NCBI GenBank assembly: GCA_900550685.1
Contig: URTS01000106.1
Span: 1-6,215 of the forward strand
Direction: 5' to 3'
Length of the DNA: 6,215 nt
Source of the DNA: an uncultured Oscillibacter sp.
Lineage (GTDB): Bacteria > Bacillota > Clostridia > Oscillospirales > Oscillospiraceae
This document shows positions 1-5,210 of this stretch, one piece after another. Position 1 is the first letter of the stretch. Each line of letters opens with the position of its first letter. The position numbers and the translations under genes are program-made. The notes below the pieces were generated by a model. The model worked only from the letters and a program-made list of their open reading frames with translations. It was not told the DNA's origin and ran no database searches.

Positions 1-5
1 GCCAT
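1..5 (-). CDS. Possible start of the next operon gene (partial, runs off the left edge)
   Basis: Only an ATG and the first two bases of a second codon (GC, so alanine if real) lie inside the window, so no function can be given. The call rests on the bases upstream on the minus strand: an AAAGGA Shine-Dalgarno at 19-14, eight bases before the ATG. This matches the ribosome binding sites of the other genes here. It lies about 60 bases after the histidine kinase stop, and I see no convincing intrinsic terminator between them, so it would be a further operon member. It could also be a chance ATG. Confidence 0.4.
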
Positions 6-66
6 AGATTGGTTCCTTTCTGTTGTTGACTATATCACATTGCTTCGCAAAAAGCAAACGTTTGTT

Positions 67-1509
67 CTATTCTTTCTCCGGCAGGCGGATGGTCACCACC
101 GCGCCGCCTCCCTCGGCATTGGCGATGTCGAAGGTGCCGCCGTGGAGCCGCACGATCTCGTCGCACACCGCCAGGCCGATGCCGCTGCCACGGGCTTTAG
201 AAGAACCCTTGTAGAACTTCTGCTTCACATAGGGCAGCTCCGCCTCCGGGATGCCGGGGCCGTAGTCCCGGACCCGGATCACCTGCAGCGTCCCCTCCCG
301 GGTCATGGAGGCGTCGATGCGCTTTCCCGCGCCGCCATGCTTGGCGGCGTTGTCCAGCACGTTGCAGAACACCTGCTTCAGCCGCTCCGGGTCGCCGCTG
401 ATGGCCGGCAGGATTTCCACCCCCGGCTCATAGTGGAGTTCGATGCCCTCCTGGCGGAACAGTTCCCGGTAGGTGAACACCGCGTCCTCGAACTCCGCCT
501 GCAAGTCCATATCCTCCAATTGCAGGGTGAATCGGCCGTCCTCCATTTTGGAGAATTCCAACAGCTCCTCCACCATGGTGGAAAGCCGCCGGGATTCGTT
601 GAGGATGATCCGCAGTCCCCGGTGCAGCTGGATCTGATCCCGGTCCGGGTCTGCCAGCAGCGTTTCGCCCCAGCCGCTGATGGCAGTGAGGGGCGTCCGC
701 AGCTCGTGGGACACAGAGGAGATGAATTCCGTTTTCATTTTTTCATTCTGGCCGATCTTCATGGACATGTCGTTGATGTTGTCCACCAGTTCGCTCAACT
801 CGCCGGTATACTTGTTTTCCAGGGTGAAGCCGTAGCTTCCCTGGGAGATCCGCTTGGCCGCGTCCGACACCACCGCCACCGGCTCCACCACGTTGTTGAT
901 GAAAATCAGGTTGGAGCTGAGGACCAGCAGCATGCACAGTGCCGCCACCAGGACCATGGCCAGCACCGTCATCCGCACCTGCACGTTCACCTGCCGCAGA
1001 GAGGTGACAAAGCGCATGACCCCCACCACCTTGCCGTTCACCGTCAAAGGATGGGACACCGCCAGGATCTGCTCGCCGGTCTTGGGGTCCGCCCCCCGGA
1101 AATAGCTGATGCGGTTGCTCTCCACCGCCCGGGAGATGTCCTCCGTTCCCGGGAGGGTGCCCACCGTCAGGTTGGAGGTGGAGGATGCCTGGATGCTGCA
1201 GTTGCTGGAGAGGAACTGCATCTCCACCCGCTCTTTGTCCGCATAGTCGGAAATGGCCTGGTTGGCCCGCTGCAAATAGTTGGCGAAGCCCTGGTCCATG
1301 AAATAGTCGATGAAGGCCCCGGACTGGGCCCGGGCCTGCCGCTCCAAACCGTCCAGCATCCCCTTATAATAATAGCTGGAAATGCCGATGGACACGGCAC
1401 CTACGATCATCGTCAGCAGCAGGAAGATCGGCACCACCGAGTTGACGATCCAGCGCTGGCGGAGGCTCCGCACCCGCATGGCTTTCCGTTTTTGATTCCG
1501 TTCCGGCAT
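67..1509 (-). CDS. Membrane sensor histidine kinase (HAMP-HisKA-HATPase)
   Basis: This is a 480-residue sensor kinase that should autophosphorylate and pass phosphate to the response regulator of the same operon. A basic N-terminus precedes a first membrane segment at about 21-43. An extracytoplasmic sensor domain follows at about 44-179, of the length expected for a small Cache/PAS-like fold, though I did not recognise its family. A second membrane segment lies at about 180-204 and a HAMP linker at about 205-256. The H-box SSVSHELRTPL carries the phospho-accepting His268. The ATP-binding half has the N-box (Asn383, Asn387), the G1 motif DYGPG at 415-419, the F-box around Phe432 and the G2 motif GSGIGLA at 441-447. 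All catalytic motifs look intact. I chose the ATG at 1509 because AAAGGAGG lies nine bases upstream; an in-frame TTG seven codons earlier would overlap that site. The order lipoprotein, regulator, zinc ribbon, kinase recalls PhoP/PhoR-type or envelope-stress systems, but the signal is unknown. Confidence 0.95.
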   Translation of the reverse strand: MPERNQKRKAMRVRSLRQRWIVNSVVPIFLLLTMIVGAVSIGISSYYYKGMLDGLERQARAQSGAFIDYFMDQGFANYLQRANQAISDYADKERVEMQFLSSNCSIQASSTSNLTVGTLPGTEDISRAVESNRISYFRGADPKTGEQILAVSHPLTVNGKVVGVMRFVTSLRQVNVQVRMTVLAMVLVAALCMLLVLSSNLIFINNVVEPVAVVSDAAKRISQGSYGFTLENKYTGELSELVDNINDMSMKIGQNEKMKTEFISSVSHELRTPLTAISGWGETLLADPDRDQIQLHRGLRIILNESRRLSTMVEELLEFSKMEDGRFTLQLEDMDLQAEFEDAVFTYRELFRQEGIELHYEPGVEILPAISGDPERLKQVFCNVLDNAAKHGGAGKRIDASMTREGTLQVIRVRDYGPGIPEAELPYVKQKFYKGSSKARGSGIGLAVCDEIVRLHGGTFDIANAEGGGAVVTIRLPEKE

Positions 1510-1518
1510 GAAGCCTCT

Positions 1519-1526
1519 CCTCCTTT
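1519..1526 (-). promoter_or_regulatory. Shine-Dalgarno that fixes the histidine kinase start
   Basis: AAAGGAGG on the minus strand, nine bases before the ATG at 1509. It lies just inside the reading frame opened by the upstream TTG at 1530, so it argues for the shorter 480-residue protein. Confidence 0.8.
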
Positions 1527-1539
1527 CCAATCCATCTGG

Positions 1540-1743
1540 TTATCGATCCGGCAGCTCCATGAACATGCGGATCGTACGGTAGATTTCCCCGCAGGCGGGG
1601 CACTTCCAGTCGCAGTCGCTTTTCTTCGCGCCTTTATGGAGATACTCCAACTGCGCCTGCCCGCATTTTGGACACTGGGCAGGCTGCGCGGCCCATAATT
1701 TCTTCAGAAACCGAAGTTCCTCTTCCCTGCTGTCTGTATACAT
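1540..1743 (-). CDS. Small zinc-ribbon protein inside the two-component operon
   Basis: A 67-residue soluble protein from the ATG at 1743. Its visible feature is a pair of cysteine knuckles, CPKCG at residues 24-28 and CPACG at 48-52, which should bind one zinc; a further Cys44 lies near the second knuckle. The N-terminus (EEELRFLKKLW) looks helical. There is no signal peptide or membrane segment. Zinc ribbons of this size bind nucleic acid or protein, and nothing here decides which. The gene sits 30 bases before the kinase. Starting eight codons earlier (ATG at 1767) would give 75 residues, but those codons are a frame-shifted reading of the duplicated tail of the response regulator, so I prefer 1743. 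Neither start has a good Shine-Dalgarno. The ATG at 1743 lies one base after the duplicated regulator stop (TGA-G-ATG), as in translational coupling. Expression may have weakened since the insertion upstream. Confidence 0.75.
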   Translation of the reverse strand: MYTDSREEELRFLKKLWAAQPAQCPKCGQAQLEYLHKGAKKSDCDWKCPACGEIYRTIRMFMELPDR

Positions 1744-1744
1744 C

Positions 1745-1769
1745 TCACGCGTCCCACTTATAGCCATAA
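1745..1769 (-). repeat. Second copy of the last 25 bp of the response regulator gene
   Basis: This stretch matches 1899-1923 at 24 of 25 positions. Read on the minus strand it encodes the regulator's last seven residues (YGYKWDA) and a TGA stop. The only difference, GCG here and GCA in the intact gene, is synonymous. It lies 154 bp from the functional copy and is immediately followed by the zinc-ribbon ATG. It is not translated as part of the regulator. Confidence 0.95.
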
Positions 1770-1772
1770 TCG

Positions 1773-1837
1773 CAAATCAACGCTGTTGCTTTGCGGCAGA
1801 AGTTTTTCAAGCAAGCTTGAAAAACTCAGCTGATTTG
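1773..1837. repeat. Nested inverted repeat in the insert
   Basis: The inner arms are 1801-1812 (AGTTTTTCAAGC) and 1815-1826 (its exact reverse complement) with two bases between them, so in RNA the loop would open to four or more bases. The outer arms CAAATCAACGCTG (1773-1785) and CAGCTGATTTG (1827-1837) pair except for a two-base bulge, and 1786-1800 is left as an unpaired side loop. No uridine tract follows on either strand, so it does not look like a standard intrinsic terminator. Confidence 0.8.
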
Positions 1838-1846
1838 AATGGCGCA

Positions 1847-1866
1847 GGAACCCTTCCTGGGTTTCC
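1847..1866. repeat. Small hairpin GGAACCC / GGGTTTCC
   Basis: GGAACCC (1847-1853) and GGGTTTCC (1859-1866) pair across a five-base loop with one bulged base. It lies in the half of the insert nearest the response regulator stop. It could stabilise the regulator transcript's 3' end or belong to the repeat element; nothing distinguishes these. Confidence 0.55.
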
Positions 1867-1898
1867 CGCACACACCCTTCCTTCCCGTGACCTGAAAG

Positions 1899-1923
1899 TC
1901 ATGCGTCCCACTTATAGCCATAA
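1899..1923 (-). repeat. Functional copy of the 25-bp repeat (3' end of the response regulator)
   Basis: This is the terminal seven codons and stop of the regulator, repeated at 1745-1769 with one synonymous change. Identity stops abruptly at both ends, so the repeat boundaries are sharp. Confidence 0.95.
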
Positions 1924-2585
1924 CCCCAGACCGTTGTAATAAACGTCGGGTTCTGCACATTGTCCTCGATTTTCAGGCGGAGGCGGCGGATATTCACATC
2001 CACGATCTTCAGTTCTCCGAAGTAGTCCCGGCCCCAGACCCGGTCCAATATCTCCTCCCGGGAGAGGGCCTTACCGGGGTTCTCCATAAACACCCGCATG
2101 ATGGCATACTCCACCTGGGTCAGCTTCACCCGCTGGCCGTTTTTCTCCAGCGTCCGGTTCCGGGTGTTCAGCAGGAAGGGCGGCTGGCTGATCTCGCCGC
2201 TGGGGACTGTCTCATCCCCGCCGGCCCGGCGGAACAGGGCGTCCACCCGGGCGGTCAGCTCCGCCGGGGAGAAGGGCTTGGTCACGTAGTCGTCGGCGCC
2301 GGTCATCAGCCCCGTCACCTTGTCCATTTCCTGGGACCGGGCCGTCAGCATGATGATGCCGATTTTCGTATTGGTGGCCCGGATGCGGCGGCAGACCTCA
2401 AAGCCGTCGATCCCCGGCAGCATGATGTCCAGCAGAGCCACCTTGGTATCCGGATTGGCCCGGAGCCGTTCCAGTGCCTCCTCGCCGGTCTCGGCCTCGA
2501 TGACATCGTAGCCTGCCCGGCGGAGATTGATGACGATGAAGCTGCGGATGCTGGCTTCATCCTCCAAAACCAAAATCTTTTTCAT
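1899..2585 (-). CDS. OmpR/PhoB-family response regulator
   Basis: A 228-residue DNA-binding regulator, the usual length for the family. The receiver domain (about 1-120) has the acidic pocket Glu8-Asp9-Glu10, the phospho-accepting Asp53 in LLDIMLPG, the switch residues Thr81 and Tyr100, and the conserved Lys103 in VTKPFSP. After a short linker, the winged-helix DNA-binding domain covers about 131-228, with the recognition-helix region VDVNIRRLRLKIE and the family's closing hairpin TTVWGYGYKWDA. An intact receiver predicts phosphorylation by the kinase encoded two genes downstream. The start is supported by GGAGG eight to nine bases before the ATG. It begins 18 bases after the upstream lipoprotein stop, so the two are co-transcribed. 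The 3' end is the source or product of the 25-bp duplication, yet the reading frame is complete. Confidence 0.96.
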   Translation of the reverse strand: MKKILVLEDEASIRSFIVINLRRAGYDVIEAETGEEALERLRANPDTKVALLDIMLPGIDGFEVCRRIRATNTKIGIIMLTARSQEMDKVTGLMTGADDYVTKPFSPAELTARVDALFRRAGGDETVPSGEISQPPFLLNTRNRTLEKNGQRVKLTQVEYAIMRVFMENPGKALSREEILDRVWGRDYFGELKIVDVNIRRLRLKIEDNVQNPTFITTVWGYGYKWDA

Positions 2586-2603
2586 GGATCTTCCTCCATT
2601 TTA

Positions 2604-3968
2604 TCAGTTATCCCCTGCGGACCACTCTTTTGCGATCAGGCTGAATGCGTTCCGCACCTCGTCCTCCGTCACGCTGTGGTCCCACTCCTCGTTGCCCTTC
2701 AGCAGTTCGCCTACATAGATCACGCCGTCGTTCCGGCCCAGGATGAACCGGCCCGTCCGCACTGCCAGCCGCTCCCGGTTGGAGCCGCTGAGGGCCGTGA
2801 TCCGCAGCAGCGCCGCGTAGCCCTGGTCGTCTTCTGCATCGGATTCCATATAAAAGGTGACGCTGGTCTCATCCGTGGAGGCGGACCGGCCCACCAGAAT
2901 AGACTCTGCCCAGCCCTCCGGCAATTGAAGATACCAGCCGTCCTCCATGGCGTGGTAGGTGGACAGCACTCGGCTGGCGGTGCCCGCCGCGTCATAGCTG
3001 ATCCTGTCCACCCGCTGGGAAACGTCCGTCTCCTGCTCCCCTGGAGACAATGGCACCGTTCTGGGGATCTCGGTGATACCGTCGCCGTTGATGTCCATGG
3101 GATACAGGGACCGGAACCGGGAACTCTCCCTGGAAACGCCGGTGGTGAGGGACAGCACGGAATTACTCAGCTCGCTGTTCCGGAGCAGTAGCACATCGGT
3201 GATGGCCCTGGCGCTGTCCGCCACGCCGGTGACGAACAGGGCCGGTTCTCCGGAGCGGAGGGTCCCCACCGTCACCTTGCCCTGCTGGCTCAGCTCTGCC
3301 ATGGTCATGGACACCCGGATGGTAGACCCCAGGGCCAGGGTGCCGTTTTTCCAGACGTAGCAGTCCGCCGCACCCACGCCGTCCTGATCCGCCCGGAACA
3401 CGGTCATCTCCTGCGTCCCGTCGCTGTTGAGGTCCGCCACGGCGTATTTCACATAGTTGGTCCGCATCAGCTCCCGGGCGCCGTCCGGCTCCAGTGCGTA
3501 GACCGCCAGAGCCTGCAATTCCATGCTGACCCGCCAGCCCACAATGATCTCCATGCGGCCGTCGCCGTTCATGTCGCTGTAGGCGATGCTGTATACCGCC
3601 AGGCCGCTGCCCTCGATGACCGCCGTCTGGGCATAGCTGTCGCCGTTATCGGTGAAAACATAGATTTTCAGGGGCTTTTCCCCGTCGGACTGCCGGAAGA
3701 AGGCCAAGGCCTCCTCCCTGCCGTCGCCGTCCAGGTCCACCATCTGCACCGGTTGAATATTGCTGCCGGATACCGGAGCGGCGTATTCCGCGCCGCTTTC
3801 CTGGATAGCGCTGAGCTGCTTATTCAGAGCGGTATACCGCTCTGGCAGCTCCGGCAGAGCGTACAGTTCCTCCGGGTCCAGCGTCAGCTTGGGCATAGTG
3901 CAGCCCGCCAGTGCCAGGACCATGCCCAGCGCCAGCAGTGCCGCCATCCATTTTTTCATGTTCCGCAC
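2604..3968 (-). CDS. FG-GAP/VCBS-like calcium-repeat lipoprotein at the head of the two-component operon
   Basis: A 454-residue exported lipoprotein. The N-terminus has lysines, a hydrophobic stretch and the lipobox LALAGC with Cys23 as the lipidated residue, so it should sit on the outer face of the membrane. Four loops of the D-x-(D/N)-x-D-G-x-x-E type are visible: residues 78-85 (DLDGDGREE), 132-140 (DMNGDGRMEI), 179-187 (DLNSDGTQE) and 292-300 (DINGDGITE). These resemble the calcium loops of FG-GAP/VCBS beta-propeller blades; with only four clear loops the propeller may be degenerate. Residues from about 340 form a separate C-terminal domain I do not recognise. I chose the GTG start because AAAGGAGG lies seven bases before it; the ATG three codons later would be 16 bases away. 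Its place directly before the regulator suggests an accessory sensor or a ligand-binding partner of the kinase. That role is inference. Confidence 0.85.
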   Translation of the reverse strand: MRNMKKWMAALLALGMVLALAGCTMPKLTLDPEELYALPELPERYTALNKQLSAIQESGAEYAAPVSGSNIQPVQMVDLDGDGREEALAFFRQSDGEKPLKIYVFTDNGDSYAQTAVIEGSGLAVYSIAYSDMNGDGRMEIIVGWRVSMELQALAVYALEPDGARELMRTNYVKYAVADLNSDGTQEMTVFRADQDGVGAADCYVWKNGTLALGSTIRVSMTMAELSQQGKVTVGTLRSGEPALFVTGVADSARAITDVLLLRNSELSNSVLSLTTGVSRESSRFRSLYPMDINGDGITEIPRTVPLSPGEQETDVSQRVDRISYDAAGTASRVLSTYHAMEDGWYLQLPEGWAESILVGRSASTDETSVTFYMESDAEDDQGYAALLRITALSGSNRERLAVRTGRFILGRNDGVIYVGELLKGNEEWDHSVTEDEVRNAFSLIAKEWSAGDN

Positions 3969-3975
3969 GGTCCCG

Positions 3976-3983
3976 CCTCCTTT
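3976..3983 (-). promoter_or_regulatory. Shine-Dalgarno that fixes the GTG start of the FG-GAP lipoprotein
   Basis: AAAGGAGG on the minus strand, seven bases before GTG at 3968. The spacing favours GTG over the in-frame ATG at 3959. Confidence 0.8.
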
Positions 3984-4009
3984 TTAAAAGCACATATCAA
4001 TACAAGGAT

Positions 4010-4018
4010 ACAATACCA
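4010..4018 (-). promoter_or_regulatory. Candidate extended -10 promoter for the signalling operon
   Basis: On the minus strand TGG-TATTGT fits the extended -10 pattern TG-n-TATnnT. The bases at the expected -35 place do not match consensus; a TTGAGG at 4030-4025 is too close. Transcription would start near 4003, giving a leader of about 35 bases. This is the only sizeable gap upstream of the operon after a terminator, so a promoter is expected here, but the exact site is uncertain. Confidence 0.4.
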
Positions 4019-4090
4019 CATCTTCCTCAAAAATGGTAGCCCCTCCCCCGGATTTCAACAGATTTTACAGGCCGTTCATGATTTGCCGCC

Positions 4091-4128
4091 AAAAAGCTGC
4101 GGCGAAGATGAAAAATCACCTCCGCCGC
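4091..4128 (-). terminator. Intrinsic terminator after the unknown lipoprotein gene
   Basis: Minus-strand RNA from 4128 to 4099 folds into a 13-pair stem, GCGGCGGAGGUGA with UCAUCUUCGCCGC, around a UUUU loop. Two G-U pairs are included, and these would be A-C mismatches on the other strand, so the hairpin works best for minus-strand transcripts. AGC and then five uridines (4095-4091) follow. It starts 15 bases after the stop of the 294-residue lipoprotein gene and separates it from the signalling operon. Confidence 0.85.
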
Positions 4129-4143
4129 CTGTTCGCTTCATTT

Positions 4144-5028
4144 TTACGAGATAGCCTCGCTGCCTACAGTGTAATCGCCCCAATGCCCGTCCAACGCCTG
4201 CTCGGCAGTGCAGTCGGCGAAGAAATACGCCCCCAAGGCTGAGCGCCACTTCTGGGCGTCAAAGGTCACGGTGTTCCTTGCGCCGTTCAGCTCATTGTCT
4301 CCGGTCTCCTGTTCTGTAATGGTGAACAGACAGCCGTCCTCCCAGCAGGGCATCCCGTCGCTGTCCGGGTCCGTGCCGGTGATGTATCCCTCCGCCGCCA
4401 GCTGCTCATAATTCAGAGACAGGACCTGGGAAATGCCGTGTTCCCCACCGAAGGCCCAGGCCACCGCCGCCTGCTCGCTTTCCGGCAGACTGGTTTGGGA
4501 CAGGTCCACGGAGACCGCAGTGACGTCACTATTGAGCCCTTCGTCCACGGCCCACAGGTCATTCAGCACCCGGAGATACAGGGCACAGCGGTCATCAAAG
4601 CCGTCAGAGCGGATATTCACCGCCGTGACCTCCGCCAGCTGGCCGGGATAGGTCTCCAGCACCAGATCGTAGGCGACCTCCAGCAGCGTTCCGATCAGCG
4701 TCTGGTCAGGCAGCGCCTGATAGGCACCCGGCTCATTCCGGTCGAAGGCCGCGCCGTCCAGGGTCAGTTCCGTATCCTTTAGGGACAGGGTATACACATC
4801 CCCCGGACCGCCGTCCGTCTTGGCCAGCAGCAGCGGTGCCCCGCCGTCCTCCGCCCGGATGACCCGGAAGGTTTCTCCGCCGGATCCCGCATTTTGGCCG
4901 GGTGTCTCCGTCTTGACGGATGCACCATCTCCCGAACCTTCCTCCGCCCGGCAGATGTCGCCGGTGCTGGCCTGGCCGCACCCCGCCAGCAGGCACAGGC
5001 ACAAAACCGCCGCAAACAGACGCTTCAT
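4144..5028 (-). CDS. Lipoprotein of unknown function
   Basis: A 294-residue exported protein. The signal peptide MKRLFAAVLCLCLLAGC ends in a lipobox with Cys17 as the lipid anchor. A glycine- and serine-rich, disorder-prone linker (about 18-52) leads to a folded part from about 53. I do not recognise the family. Visible features are an acidic loop DPDSDG at 220-225 followed at once by PCWEDGC (Cys228, Cys233), which might bind calcium or form a disulfide, and a tryptophan- and tyrosine-rich C-terminus (WRSALGAYFF, then HWGDY). Cys148 and Cys273 are the other cysteines of the folded domain. The start is supported by AAAAGGAGG seven bases before the ATG. A terminator follows, so the gene appears to be its own transcription unit, divergent from the PsuK-like gene. 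It is not evidently part of the two-component operon, though both units make lipoproteins. Confidence 0.85.
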   Translation of the reverse strand: MKRLFAAVLCLCLLAGCGQASTGDICRAEEGSGDGASVKTETPGQNAGSGGETFRVIRAEDGGAPLLLAKTDGGPGDVYTLSLKDTELTLDGAAFDRNEPGAYQALPDQTLIGTLLEVAYDLVLETYPGQLAEVTAVNIRSDGFDDRCALYLRVLNDLWAVDEGLNSDVTAVSVDLSQTSLPESEQAAVAWAFGGEHGISQVLSLNYEQLAAEGYITGTDPDSDGMPCWEDGCLFTITEQETGDNELNGARNTVTFDAQKWRSALGAYFFADCTAEQALDGHWGDYTVGSEAIS

Positions 5029-5086
5029 GAAACCGCCTCCTTTTCCTTTTTACCTCTTTGTCGCTTGAAGGCGGAATTTTGTTCCC

Positions 5087-5112
5087 GGTTTTGAAAAAAT
5101 TCCCCCAAAACC
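5087..5112. repeat. Inverted repeat GGTTTTG / CAAAACC upstream of the unknown lipoprotein
   Basis: Seven-base arms at 5087-5093 and 5106-5112 flank a 12-base AT/C-rich spacer in the divergent intergenic region. It lies where the lipoprotein's minus-strand promoter should be and about 20 bases upstream of the -35 box of the opposite gene. It may be an operator, or chance pairing in AT-rich DNA. I could not find a good promoter for the lipoprotein itself. Confidence 0.4.
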
Positions 5113-5133
5113 AGATTTTCCTGAAATTGGGTC

Positions 5134-5161
5134 TTGACATTTCCGCCCCGATGGGTAAAAT
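5134..5161 (+). promoter_or_regulatory. Sigma-A promoter of the PsuK-like gene
   Basis: A perfect -35 TTGACA (5134-5139) is followed after 16 bases by the -10 TAAAAT (5156-5161). Transcription should start near 5167-5169, giving a leader of about 43 bases. It is the best promoter in the window and points at the PsuK-like gene. Confidence 0.85.
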
Positions 5162-5166
5162 AAGCA

Positions 5167-5183
5167 TTAGATTATGAATCTAA
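5167..5183. promoter_or_regulatory. Palindrome at the predicted transcription start (candidate operator)
   Basis: TTAGATT-ATG-AATCTAA is a perfect inverted repeat with a three-base centre, starting at or just after the predicted +1. In this place a bound dimer would block initiation or early elongation. ATTTTT follows, so a weak attenuator hairpin is the alternative, but an all-AT-rich seven-pair stem is a poor terminator. The gene's own N-terminal winged helix is a plausible ligand; that is inference. Confidence 0.55.
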
Positions 5184-5210
5184 ATTTTTGTTTACAAAGG
5201 AGGGAGGCCC

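Larger units (their letters stand above)
1770..1898. mobile_element. 129-bp palindrome-rich non-coding insert between direct repeats (candidate small mobile or repetitive element)
   Basis: The segment separates the two copies of the regulator tail and shows no convincing gene. It holds a near-perfect hairpin at 1801-1826, outer arms at 1773-1785 and 1827-1837 that pair with a two-base bulge, and a second hairpin at 1847-1866. Nested inverted repeats in a short non-coding unit flanked by a target duplication are typical of MITE- or REP-like elements. A 25-bp duplication is long for a transposase footprint, so a deleted remnant of an element integrated at a gene 3' end, or a tandem duplication with later filling, remain possible. 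It has no transposase of its own. Confidence 0.55.

Noticed and set aside
40..1698. A 552-codon open frame on the plus strand opposite the histidine kinase
   Set aside because: It covers almost exactly the kinase and zinc-ribbon genes on the other strand. Its protein is rich in His, Gln, Val and Arg with no domain, as expected from the antisense frame of a GC-rich gene. It has no Shine-Dalgarno, and the kinase has every motif of its family.
1773..1837. Intrinsic terminator between regulator and zinc-ribbon genes
   Set aside because: The hairpin is strong but AT-rich with a very tight loop and is not followed by a uridine run on either strand. Termination here would also cut the kinase from its regulator. 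A repeat element fits better.
5167..5189. Terminator or attenuator in the leader of the PsuK-like gene
   Set aside because: Although ATTTTT follows the palindrome, the seven-pair stem has only one G-C pair and would be unstable. A protein-binding operator at +1 is more likely.
5029..5210. Riboswitch in the divergent intergenic region
   Set aside because: The predicted leader of the plus-strand gene is only about 43 bases and has no recognisable aptamer. The minus-strand leader shows only A/G-rich sequence before the Shine-Dalgarno.
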